Shown piece by piece: positions 9,616 through 16,162 of a DNA stretch of 64,000 nucleotides. The DNA lies in assembly GCA_002347095.1 (NCBI GenBank), contig DDWZ01000006.1, forward strand, positions 24,552-88,551, in the 5' to 3' direction. How positions within the stretch are numbered: position 1 is the stretch's first letter; each line of letters begins with the position of its first letter. The DNA is from Desulfobulbaceae bacterium UBA2273 (GTDB lineage Bacteria > Desulfobacterota > Desulfobulbia > Desulfobulbales > Desulfurivibrionaceae). The notes beneath the pieces were generated by a model. The model worked only from the letters and a program-made list of their open reading frames with translations, made no database searches and was not told the origin of the DNA. The position numbers and the translations under genes were made by a program.

Positions 9616-9990
9616 TTATTCGTCATCCTCCAAATCGTCTTCCTCAAGCTCTTCATCCTCCAGAGCCTCGACCTCGTCATCGGTGTCATCATCCTCGACG
9701 CCGGCGTCATCATCTTCCGGCAGTTCATCGTCAGCCGCGGTTGATTCCTCATCCGGTTCGGCGGCAAGGGCGTCCTCTTCCTCACCTGTTGGCTTGCGGA
9801 TTTTTGTCGGGGGCAGGATGATGGCCGTGATTTTTGCAATATCTTGTCGCACCAGCGGATCTGCAAGACAAAAGGCACATTCGGCAATGTGCTTTTCCAT
9901 GAAGGAAACCATGCGCGCCGGGGCCATGGACTCTTCCTGGACTTGGGCATACCATGATTTGACAAGCCTCTGTAAGCGCTCGCATTCCAT
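9616..9990 (-). CDS. small protein with HxxxCxxC motif and poly-acidic tail
   Basis: A 124-residue protein of unknown function. Residues 1-70 form a helical region with H-I-A-E-C-A-F-C near residues 34-41, the HxxxCxxC pattern of putative zinc-finger (anti-sigma-like) domains. The last ~55 residues are almost entirely Asp and Glu with a few Ala, Thr and Pro, giving an extremely acidic disordered tail. A start ATG at 9990 and a good terminator downstream support a real single-gene unit. The plus-strand serine-rich reading of the same DNA is a shadow of the GAT/GAG-rich tail. Possible role (inference only): regulator that binds a basic or nucleic-acid-binding partner. Confidence 0.7.
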   Translation of the reverse strand: MECERLQRLVKSWYAQVQEESMAPARMVSFMEKHIAECAFCLADPLVRQDIAKITAIILPPTKIRKPTGEEEDALAAEPDEESTAADDELPEDDDAGVEDDDTDDEVEALEDEELEEDDLEDDE

Positions 9991-10124
9991 CGCTACGTAC
10001 TCCTTTGTCTGGTTAAAACCGGCGTAACATCACCAAGAGGGCAAGCTCCATGCTTGCCGTGATTCGAGCCATATGTACTGTATTTTTTTTCCGCTGCCCA
10101 GACTCTTTTGTTAAAAAAAGAAAA

Positions 10125-10156
10125 ATGTTGTTTCCCCGCGGACAACATTATATCTT
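10125..10156 (+). promoter_or_regulatory. tRNA-Sec promoter with perfect 7-bp dyad
   Basis: TTGTTT (10128-10133), 17 bases, TATCTT (10151-10156). The dyad ATGTTGT (10125-10131) / ACAACAT (10142-10148), spaced by 10 bases, overlaps the -35 and spacer and could be an operator. Confidence 0.45.
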
Positions 10157-10168
10157 GGCACAGCGGAT

Positions 10169-10266
10169 GGAAGTGGAAAGGGCTCTGGTGGCTCTCCCGG
10201 ACTTCAAATCCGGTGCACCGGGTTAACAGCCTGGTGGGTGGGTTCGATTCCCATGCACTTCCGCCA
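10169..10266 (+). tRNA. selC: selenocysteine tRNA (TCA)
   Basis: A 98-base tRNA with the long acceptor, long variable arm and UGA-reading anticodon of tRNA-Sec. The acceptor GGAAGTG pairs with CACTTCC and is followed by GCCA. The anticodon arm is CCGGA-CTTCAAA-TCCGG, giving TCA. The variable arm spans CACCGGGTTAACAGCCTGGTG, and the T arm is GTGGG-TTCGATT-CCCAT. It means the organism makes selenoproteins; selA, selB, selD and a recognisable selenoprotein gene are not in this window. Confidence 0.96.
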
Positions 10267-10291
10267 CACGTTTACAAATTTTTAGAAACAT

Positions 10292-10369
10292 CCTGCGACA
10301 GGCTCAGGGTGAACAGTAGTCGTTTTGCAATCATTGACCATTTCCGCTCGTGGTGAGCCTGTCGAACCA
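10292..10369. repeat. REP-like inverted pair, family A (copy 2)
   Basis: CCTGCGACAGGCTCAGGGTG at 10292-10311 faces CCGCTCGTGGTGAGCCTGTC at 10344-10363 in the inverse orientation, with a 28-base spacer. It sits between tRNA-Sec and the 3' end of glyQ, in a convergent intergenic region. Confidence 0.75.
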
Positions 10370-10389
10370 CTGTCCTTGTGCTAAAATTT

Positions 10390-11265
10390 TCAGCCTCTAG
10401 CCTTGATCAACGGATATCCCATCCTCTCCCGCTGGGCCACAAACTTTTCCGCAACCTTTCTGGCGATATTCCTGATCCTGCCGATATACCGGGTCCTCTC
10501 CGCCACGCTGATAGCCTTTCTGGCGTCCAGCAGGTTGAAGGTGTGCGAGCACTTGAGGCAGTAATCGTAGGCCGGCAAAATCAGCTCCGCGTCCAGCAGC
10601 CGGTGGGCCTCGGACTCAAAGGTGTCGAAAAACGAGAGCAGAGCCGTCACATTTGCCTGCTCGAAGTTGAAGGTGGAAAATTCCACCTCGGCCTGATGAA
10701 AGATATCGCCGTAGGAGACCTCGGAGTTCCAGGCGATATCGTAGACGCTGTCCACCCCTTGCAGATACATGGCGATGCGTTCCAACCCGTAGGTCACCTC
10801 CACCGTGACCGGAGAGAGCTCCAGGCTGCCTGCCTGCTGGAAGTAGGTGAACTGGGTAATCTCCATCCCGTCCAGCCACACCTCCCAGCCCAACCCCGAG
10901 GCGCCCAGGGTCGGGGATTCCCAGTCGTCCTCGACAAAGCGGATGTCGTGCTCCAGCGGGTCCAGGCCGAAGCGGGTGAGGCTCTCGATATAGAGATCCT
11001 GAATGTTGGGGGGGGACGGCTTGATCATCACCTGAAACTGGTAGTAATGCTGGAGGCGGTTGGGGTTTTCGCCATACCGGCCATCGGTCGGCCGCCGCGA
11101 GGGCTGAACATAGGCGGTTTTCCAAGGCTCAGGCCCCAAGGCCCGCAGCAAAGTGGCCGGGTGGAAGGTGCCGGCCCCTACTTCCATGTCATAGGGCTGT
11201 TGCAACGCGCAACCCTGCTGGGCCCAAAATCTGCTGAGTTCGAGAATGATATCCTGAAAATACAT
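10390..11265 (-). CDS. glyQ: glycyl-tRNA synthetase alpha subunit
   Basis: Catalytic subunit of the bacterial alpha2-beta2 glycyl-tRNA synthetase, 291 residues. It starts [19 protein letters not shown] and contains [19 protein letters not shown] and [18 protein letters not shown], hallmark stretches of GlyQ. The partner glyS, usually immediately downstream, is absent: the next features are a repeat pair and tRNA-Sec on the other strand. The beta subunit must therefore be encoded elsewhere. Confidence 0.97.
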   Translation of the reverse strand: MYFQDIILELSRFWAQQGCALQQPYDMEVGAGTFHPATLLRALGPEPWKTAYVQPSRRPTDGRYGENPNRLQHYYQFQVMIKPSPPNIQDLYIESLTRFGLDPLEHDIRFVEDDWESPTLGASGLGWEVWLDGMEITQFTYFQQAGSLELSPVTVEVTYGLERIAMYLQGVDSVYDIAWNSEVSYGDIFHQAEVEFSTFNFEQANVTALLSFFDTFESEAHRLLDAELILPAYDYCLKCSHTFNLLDARKAISVAERTRYIGRIRNIARKVAEKFVAQRERMGYPLIKARG

Positions 11266-11340
11266 GTGATTTCCTTGGGTTCCCTTGGGAACAGGCGATT
11301 ATTTAGCTGATGCAACCTTCAGCCATTTTTTTGAAACCTT

Positions 11341-11418
11341 TGTAGGAGCGGCTTCAGCCGCGAAATAGCGAGTGTCCCCGGCCCAATTTTTTCTTTCGCG
11401 GCTGAAGCCGCTCCTACA
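11341..11418. repeat. REPIN-like element, family B (GTAG-type REP pair)
   Basis: Two perfectly inverted 25-base arms: 11341-11365 begins TGTAGGAGCGGCTTCAGCCG and 11394-11418 is its exact reverse complement. Each arm contains its own palindrome GCGGCT-TC-AGCCGC and begins with the GTAG tetranucleotide typical of REP sequences mobilised by RAYT transposases. The arms are separated by 28 bases. Confidence 0.85.
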
Positions 11419-11615
11419 GGCCTTCAACCTTTAATACATAGCAAGCAGGGCTGGCAAGATTTTTTTACGAGCAACAGGGGAGATAGCCCGGCACACAGGG
11501 GAAGCGGGGGCGCATGCCGGTTTTTGCCCGGAGCAATGGCGTGGAAAAATGCAAGTGATCTGAGTGCTGTTGACTGTATTTCTGAAGGAGTATTCATATT
11601 TTACACACTTTTATT

Positions 11616-11644
11616 TTGACAATGGCGTCAGACTGCGGTAAAAA
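11616..11644 (+). promoter_or_regulatory. candidate porin promoter
   Basis: TTGACA (11616-11621), 17 bases, TAAAAA (11639-11644). It would give a leader of about 215 bases in front of the porin gene. Confidence 0.45.
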
Positions 11645-11866
11645 AGTACAAATCTTTATATTTTTATGGAAAATTGCGTTGCAAGCTGACAACACTCGCC
11701 TGACAGCAGTCAGCTACAAATGAGTTCTTGATCTTGCTTTTCAGCCTTTTTTAAAAGGCGGGGAGCATTGAGCTAATGGTGGCATGTGGACGTCGCATGC
11801 CACTGCGAGGGAGGGGGTGGAGCAATCACCCTGAATTACCAAATATTTTCTTAAGGAGAAAATGAG

Positions 11867-13465
11867 ATGGTGAAGAAAATTTCTACATTGGCGTTGGCCG
11901 GTCTTCTGGCTCTTCCTGCCATGGCTTCCGCGGGTGCGGGCGGCGCAGCCGCTGCCTCGGACATCCAGGCGCAGGTCGATGCCCTGACCAGGCAGCTTGA
12001 GCAGTTGAAATCCGAGATGGCAAAGGTAAAAGCTGCTCCGGCCCCGGTAAGCGACCAGAGCAGCAGAATACAGGCTCTGGAGGAGAAGTCCGAACAGTGG
12101 GACCTGGCTTCCCGTATCCAGCTTTCCGGCGATTTCCGCGCCCGGGGTGACTACTACACCGCCGATACCAAGGCGTATTACCCCATGCTGGTCCCTCTGG
12201 GTGCGGGTGGTGCTTTAGTCCCGAACAATGGGCTCTTATCCGGGGGTGTTCCGGTTCAAATGCCCGACGCACAGTATGACAACAAAACGATGTTTACCAA
12301 CCGCTTCCGTCTGGATATGCGGGCCAAGGCGCTGGAGGACGTGGAGTTCAAAGGCCGTCTGGCCATGTACAAGGCTTGGGGCCATCAGAATAACCCAGTG
12401 TATGATGTTAACGGCAGCCCGACCATGCTCATGGACAGCAACGCCACCCGTCAGCCCAACGACTCCATTCTCCGGGTTGACCGTGCTTTTGTCAACTGGA
12501 ACAACATCGGCGGCGCGCCGGTATGGTTTTCCGTTGGCCGCAGGCCCACTACCGATGGTCCGCCCAACCATCTGCGCATGAACCAGGACGAGCGGATGGC
12601 TACCCCCACCGCCTACATGGACTGGCCATTTGACGGCGTTTCCGTGGGCTATGCCTACAACAATCTTTTTGGCATACAGGATGCCCCTGGCCGGGTGCGG
12701 ATCTGCTGGGGCCGTGGCTTTGAAGATGGCTTGCAGCAGGATCTGAACGGCAACAACCTCGATGACACCGATTTTACCGGGGTGAGCTGGGATATCTACA
12801 AGAAGGGCGACCGTTTTGCCTATATTCAATCCTTCTTGGCCATGAACATCTTCAATTATCCCGCCAGCGACACCTATGACGCCTTGGGTATGACCTATTC
12901 GGATGTTTACAATATGCCTCGGGAGAATGTTGGCAATCTGCTCCACACCAGCGCCGTGTATATGGACAAGTGGCAGAACCTGAACTACTTTGGTTCCTTG
13001 GGCTGGAGCCGCACCGATCCTGATGGCAGTGGGATGTTCAATGGACCAGCGACCGGCGTCAACACTGAGAGTGATGATGGCTATGCCGTGCATGTGGGCG
13101 TTCGCTACGACATTCCGGATTCTCTTTTCAAGTTGGGTGCTGAGTACAACCATGGTTCCAAGTACTGGATTTCCATGACCCCGGGCCATGACGACCTGTA
13201 TCAGTCCAAGCTTGCCACCCGTGGCAATGTGTACGAAGTCTACGGCATCTACGACATTCCCGGCGGCGAGGCGGTCTCCAAGTACGGCAAGGCCTTTATC
13301 CGTTTGGGATACCAGCACTATGATTATAACTACACTGGTTCTGGTCAATGGGGTTTTCAGCCGGTTGACATGGACGAACTGTTGACCGATCCCAATGGGG
13401 CGCAGATGGGTGCGCCGATTGAGAGTGCAGATCAGGTGTACATGACCTTTGAGGCTGCATTCTAA
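11867..13465 (+). CDS. outer-membrane porin-like protein (DUF3373 type)
   Basis: Predicted outer-membrane beta-barrel of 532 residues. Residues 1-22 are a signal peptide (MVKKISTLALAGLLALPAMA, cleavage about SA-G). Residues 30-75 form a short coiled coil (ALTRQLEQLKSEMAKVK), as in trimeric porins with an N-terminal anchoring helix. The remainder has alternating aromatic/polar strands such as RIQLSGDFRARGDYY and ends in MTFEAAF, a terminal phenylalanine as needed for barrel assembly. It resembles the DUF3373 family common in sulfate reducers. The start follows AAGGAG closely, and a strong terminator follows, so it is a monocistronic and probably highly expressed gene. Transported solute unknown. 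Confidence 0.82.
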   Translation: MVKKISTLALAGLLALPAMASAGAGGAAAASDIQAQVDALTRQLEQLKSEMAKVKAAPAPVSDQSSRIQALEEKSEQWDLASRIQLSGDFRARGDYYTADTKAYYPMLVPLGAGGALVPNNGLLSGGVPVQMPDAQYDNKTMFTNRFRLDMRAKALEDVEFKGRLAMYKAWGHQNNPVYDVNGSPTMLMDSNATRQPNDSILRVDRAFVNWNNIGGAPVWFSVGRRPTTDGPPNHLRMNQDERMATPTAYMDWPFDGVSVGYAYNNLFGIQDAPGRVRICWGRGFEDGLQQDLNGNNLDDTDFTGVSWDIYKKGDRFAYIQSFLAMNIFNYPASDTYDALGMTYSDVYNMPRENVGNLLHTSAVYMDKWQNLNYFGSLGWSRTDPDGSGMFNGPATGVNTESDDGYAVHVGVRYDIPDSLFKLGAEYNHGSKYWISMTPGHDDLYQSKLATRGNVYEVYGIYDIPGGEAVSKYGKAFIRLGYQHYDYNYTGSGQWGFQPVDMDELLTDPNGAQMGAPIESADQVYMTFEAAF

Positions 13466-13502
13466 TCCGGTCGTGTAGTACCTGTTGTTCTCGCATTATC
13501 TG

Positions 13503-13536
13503 AAGAGGGAAGGGCGCAAGCCCTTCCCTCTTTTTG
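13503..13536 (+). terminator. porin terminator
   Basis: GAGGGAAGGGC, loop GCAA, GCCCTTCCCTC and then five T. A closely similar hairpin is found at 15127-15160, on the far side of the toxin-antitoxin island. Confidence 0.92.
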
Positions 13537-13553
13537 TTTGGTGTATGGCGCTA

Positions 13554-13582
13554 TTGACAGAATTGTTTATTGTGGATACATT
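13554..13582 (+). promoter_or_regulatory. brnTA promoter, apparently leaderless
   Basis: TTGACA (13554-13559), 17 bases, TACATT (13577-13582). The brnT ATG begins only seven positions after the -10 element, so transcription would start at or next to the start codon. The second toxin operon has exactly the same arrangement (14392-14427). Confidence 0.65.
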
Positions 13583-13588
13583 AAATAT

Positions 13589-13861
13589 ATGGAAATCGAT
13601 TTTGACCCGGCGAAGTCCGAGAGGAATGCCAGAGAACGAGGATTACCGTTTGAACAGGCCACCGAAATATTTGCATCGGTGAACGTGACATTCGAGGACA
13701 ACCGAACAGACTATAGAGAAACCCGTTTTGTAACGGTCGGTTTTATTGCTGGGCGGATGGCAGTTGTAGTTTGGACACCGCGCGGCGCGGCACGCCGCAT
13801 TATCTCCATGAGGTATGCCAATGGGCGCGAGATTGAAAAGTACAGCACAAAATTGGGTTGA
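13589..13861 (+). CDS. brnT: BrnT family toxin
   Basis: Ribonuclease-type toxin of the BrnT (DUF497) family, 90 residues. The N-terminus MEIDFDPAKSERNARERGL is the family signature in which a domain with a RelE-like fold begins, followed by TRFVTVGFIAGRMAVVVWTP and the C-terminal RIISMRYANGREIEKY. I use the ATG at 13589; reading from 13538 would add 17 residues that lie across the promoter. The antitoxin gene overlaps its 3' end by about 47 bases, the normal toxin-first order of brnTA. Confidence 0.9.
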   Translation: MEIDFDPAKSERNARERGLPFEQATEIFASVNVTFEDNRTDYRETRFVTVGFIAGRMAVVVWTPRGAARRIISMRYANGREIEKYSTKLG

Positions 13862-14126
13862 CCCGGACGATGCACCGGAATTGACCGGAGAAGAAATCGA
13901 CCGTGGCGTCTGGCGGATAGGAGATAAAGTGGTTTCTCCTGAAAAAGGAAAAGCCGCATTTGCGAAGGCACTCCGAGGGAGACCGCCGGTTGATGCACCG
14001 CGTAAGGCCATTAATATCAGGCTGTCACAGGATGTTCTTGATACCTTCAGGGCAACCGGCAAGGGCTGGCAGACTCGCGTCAACGAAGCCCTGCGCGAAT
14101 GGTTGAAAACGCATAATCCGGCATGA
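13815..14126 (+). CDS. brnA: BrnA family antitoxin
   Basis: Antitoxin and probable autorepressor partner of BrnT, 103 residues. The C-terminal half, KAINIRLSQDVLDTFRATGK followed by GWQTRVNEALREWLKTH, is a ribbon-helix-helix DNA-binding domain as in BrnA; the N-terminal part (DDAPELTGEEIDRGV) is the toxin-contact region. It overlaps brnT. A second ATG at 13821 has better spacing from the GAGG sequence at 13808-13811 and may be the true start. Confidence 0.88.
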   Translation: MPMGARLKSTAQNWVDPDDAPELTGEEIDRGVWRIGDKVVSPEKGKAAFAKALRGRPPVDAPRKAINIRLSQDVLDTFRATGKGWQTRVNEALREWLKTHNPA

Positions 14127-14141
14127 TAAGGATTGCCACTG

Positions 14142-14222
14142 ATGGATACCATGCGCGCCAAAAAACGCAGGCCCACTCACCCCGGCGAGATGTTGCGGGA
14201 AGATGCTCATGCCTTGACGTGA
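14142..14222 (+). pseudogene. HigA-like antitoxin remnant (N-terminus only)
   Basis: A 26-codon open frame encoding KKRRPTHPGEMLREDAHALT and then a stop. The RRPTHPGEMLRED stretch is the hallmark N-terminus of HigA/VapI-type antitoxins, which normally run to about 90-110 residues with a helix-turn-helix domain. Everything after this segment is missing, and no HigB-like toxin gene precedes it. It reads as the relic of a third toxin-antitoxin locus in the same island. Confidence 0.65.
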
Positions 14223-14224
14223 AC

Positions 14225-14350
14225 CTAGAGAATTACCACCTCAAGCCAATGGGAATGGTCGCTTAGGGCCAAAAGCGTGGGATCCGCGCTTGCCACCTGG
14301 AAATCTACAGCCCGGCGAATAGAAAACAAGCAATAGAATTTTCCTGCCAT
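14225..14350 (-). CDS. doubtful 41-residue open frame
   Basis: Reading MAGKFYCLFSIRRAVDFQVA onward on the minus strand, with an AGGGGAAAG sequence before the ATG. I recognise no family. It fills the gap between the HigA remnant and the second toxin promoter and may be only a chance frame in decayed DNA. Confidence 0.2.
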   Translation of the reverse strand: MAGKFYCLFSIRRAVDFQVASADPTLLALSDHSHWLEVVIL

Positions 14351-14391
14351 TATAGTCTTTCCCCTTTTTGTTCGGTTTGTGTAGCCTGTGG

Positions 14392-14420
14392 TTGACAGCA
14401 TGTAATCCATGGTATACATT
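14392..14420 (+). promoter_or_regulatory. second toxin-antitoxin promoter, apparently leaderless
   Basis: TTGACA (14392-14397), 17 bases, TACATT (14415-14420), with a GTG start codon at 14427. Hexamers, spacer length and distance to the start codon are identical to those of brnTA, while the spacer sequence differs. Confidence 0.65.
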
Positions 14421-14426
14421 ATTTTT

Positions 14427-14717
14427 GTGATCACGATCAGCGAAACAGAGAATTTTTTCGCGTGGTTTGCCGGACTGCGCGATACGATTGCAAGGGCCCG
14501 CATTAAAGCGCGGCTGCGTTCTGTTGAGCTGGGAAATTTTGGAGATTGCAAGCCGGTGGGAGAAGGCGTGTCGGAGATGCGGATTCACTGCGGGCCTGGA
14601 TATCGCATCTATTTCGTCCGGCGGGGTCTTGATGTGGTGATTCTGCTGGCGGGTGGGAACAAAGGAACGCAGGAAAAGGACATCAAGACCGCGTTGAAGC
14701 TGGCGCGGCAGGTATAG
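14427..14717 (+). CDS. RelE/ParE-superfamily toxin (HigB-like addiction module killer)
   Basis: A 96-residue toxin of the group long annotated as addiction module killer protein (COG3657-like). Characteristic segments are FFAWFAGLRDTIARARIKAR, ELGNFGDCKPVGEGVSEMRI, the GPGYRIYFVRRG strand and GGNKGTQEKDIKTALKLA. I start at GTG 14427; an ATG at 14409 lies inside the promoter between -35 and -10 and is unlikely to be used. The antitoxin gene follows ten bases later. Family members are mRNA-cleaving toxins, so the activity here is inferred. Confidence 0.85.
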   Translation: MITISETENFFAWFAGLRDTIARARIKARLRSVELGNFGDCKPVGEGVSEMRIHCGPGYRIYFVRRGLDVVILLAGGNKGTQEKDIKTALKLARQV

Positions 14718-14726
14718 GAGAAAAAA

Positions 14727-15044
14727 ATGGGAAGCAAGATCGCTTTGCGCAAATGGGATGTGCTTGATCATCTGAAGACAGAAGAGGACATCGAACTGTA
14801 TTTTGATGCCTGCGTGGAGGAAGACCCTGGAGACGGAAGCCTGATCCGCGCCGCCCTTGGCGATATCGCTCGCGCTCGTGGGATGAGTCAGTTGGCCCGC
14901 GATACCGGTCTGGCTCGGGAAGGGCTGTATAAGGCGCTGTCCGCCGAGGGGAATCCTGAATTTGCCACGGTGATGAAGGTCATCAAGGCCTTGGGCTTGA
15001 AGCTGCACGGCCACGCCACCACTTCCAATCATTCCGCAGCGTAG
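14727..15044 (+). CDS. HigA-like antitoxin (COG3636-like helix-turn-helix)
   Basis: A 105-residue antitoxin and likely operon repressor. It begins with the family-typical KWDVLDHLKTEEDIELYFDA, followed by a helix-turn-helix: ARARGMSQLARDTGLAREGL then YKALSAEGNPEFATVMKVI. A GGAG-type ribosome-binding site (TAGGAGAAAA) sits between the toxin stop and the ATG. Its last nine codons and stop lie inside a long inverted repeat (15017-15072). Confidence 0.87.
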   Translation: MGSKIALRKWDVLDHLKTEEDIELYFDACVEEDPGDGSLIRAALGDIARARGMSQLARDTGLAREGLYKALSAEGNPEFATVMKVIKALGLKLHGHATTSNHSAA

Positions 15045-15072
15045 ATATTCTACGGAATAATTGGAAGTGGTG
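15017..15072. repeat. 20-bp inverted repeat spanning the antitoxin stop codon
   Basis: Left arm 15017-15036 (CACCACTTCCAAT-C-ATTCCG) pairs with right arm 15053-15072 (CGGAAT-A-ATTGGAAGTGGTG), 19 of 20 bases matched. There is no T-run, so it is not a canonical terminator. It may stabilise the transcript or block ribosomes at the end of the antitoxin, or be a remnant end of a mobile element. Confidence 0.75.
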
Positions 15073-15126
15073 TAACTATCTGCGTACCGCCTGACAGTTG
15101 AAGTTTTTCTCGCTGCACTTGTTGCG

Positions 15127-15160
15127 AAGAGGGAAGGGTGTTTGACTTTTCCCTCTTTTT
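15127..15160 (+). terminator. terminator at the end of the toxin-antitoxin island
   Basis: AAGAGGGAA (15127-15135) pairs with TTCCCTCTT (15149-15157), followed by T. Its arms repeat those of the porin terminator at 13503-13536. The GGAG ribosome-binding site of pgeF starts only six bases after it. Confidence 0.8.
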
Positions 15161-15175
15161 ATTTTGGAGTTTTTT

Positions 15176-15931
15176 GTGCGATATTCATTTTTTTCTCACG
15201 TGCAAACGCTTTCTGCCCGCACTTTCTCGCGTTATGGCGGTTTGAGCGAGGCTCCGTATCATTCGCGTAATGTCGGCCTGCATGTAGGCGATAACGAGGC
15301 GACGGTTCTGCGAAATCGGGCGTTGATCAGGGAAGAACTTGGGCTGGCGCGGTTGGTTTCGGCGCGTCAGGTGCATGGGGACAACATTCTGAATGTGAAT
15401 TGGCTGCCGGATGCCGATGTGGAGTATGCGGACCATGACGCCCTCATGACCAATATTCCCGACCTCGGCCTGATGATCCAGCAGGCCGACTGTCAGGCGG
15501 TGATGCTCTATGACCCGGAACACGGGGCCGTGGCCAACATCCATTCCGGCTGGCGTGGTAGCGTGCAGAACATCATCGCCAAAACCGTGGCAGCCATGAC
15601 CAAAGCCTACGGCACACGACCAGCCGCGTTGCATGCCGCAATCAGTCCATCTCTGGGGCCATGCTGCGGGGAGTTTGTCAATTATCAGCAAGAACTGCCC
15701 CCGGCCTTTCACGCCTACCAGCCGCAGCCCAATCATTTTGATTTTTGGGCCATCAGCCGCGATCAGCTCCGCGACTGTGGGGTGATGATCGAACATATCG
15801 AGATCGCTGGACGCTGCACGGTCTGCAATGAAAATTATTTCTCCTTCCGTCGCGAGGGAGTTACCGGACGCTTCGCCTCGGTGATAGGGCTGGTCTCAGC
15901 GGAGAGCGTTCAAGCGTCATCTGTCAGATAA
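15176..15931 (+). CDS. pgeF: peptidoglycan editing factor / YfiH-type laccase-domain protein
   Basis: YfiH/PgeF family protein of 251 residues, described for the family as a copper-containing multi-substrate oxidase or purine nucleoside phosphorylase and as a peptidoglycan editing factor. Metal-site segments are RQVHGDN, MIQQADCQAVMLYDPEHGAV, NIHSGWRG and SPSLGPCCGEFV, followed by C-terminal NYFSFRREGVTGRFASVIGL. I start at GTG 15176 with GGAG at 15166-15169; the TTG at 15164 overlaps that site. The gene has no close same-strand partner. Confidence 0.9.
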   Translation: MRYSFFSHVQTLSARTFSRYGGLSEAPYHSRNVGLHVGDNEATVLRNRALIREELGLARLVSARQVHGDNILNVNWLPDADVEYADHDALMTNIPDLGLMIQQADCQAVMLYDPEHGAVANIHSGWRGSVQNIIAKTVAAMTKAYGTRPAALHAAISPSLGPCCGEFVNYQQELPPAFHAYQPQPNHFDFWAISRDQLRDCGVMIEHIEIAGRCTVCNENYFSFRREGVTGRFASVIGLVSAESVQASSVR

Positions 15932-15974
15932 AAAAGAAGGAACGAATGAGCCTTTTGCAAAAAAGAGAAAAACA

Positions 15975-16078
15975 CCCTTCGACAGGCTCAGGGCGAACGG
16001 AATCCATCTTGAAATCATTATAGTTTCTTCCGTTCATGCTGAGTCCTTCGACGTTGCTCAGGAGGGCCTTGTCGAAGC
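15975..16078. repeat. REP-like inverted pair, family A (copy 3)
   Basis: CCTTCGACAGGCTCAGGGCG plus AACGG at 15976-16000 faces an inverse, expanded copy at 16030-16078 (CCGTTCATGCTGAGTCCTTC, then GTTGCTCAGGAGGGCCTTGT, ending CGAAGC). The expanded arm has the same kind of internal insertion as the expanded arm at 3793-3840. Confidence 0.75.
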
Positions 16079-16162
16079 ATAACAACGCATTTTGGAGAGC
16101 CATCGAATGGATACTATAAAAAAGCTGAAAACCGTCATCTGCCAGCTACCGGCTGATTCTGC

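Larger units (their letters stand above)
11266..11866. other. 600-base intergenic region before the porin
   Basis: No gene can be supported here. It holds the family B repeat at 11341-11418, the upstream region of glyQ, a candidate porin promoter at 11616-11644, and about 220 bases of leader. A second weak promoter candidate starts with TTGACT near 11569. I do not recognise a riboswitch. Confidence 0.6.

Noticed and set aside
9332-10027. Long plus-strand serine-rich frame
   Set aside because: Antisense shadow of the Asp/Glu-rich tail of the minus-strand acidic gene, overlapping tRNA-Met and two terminators.
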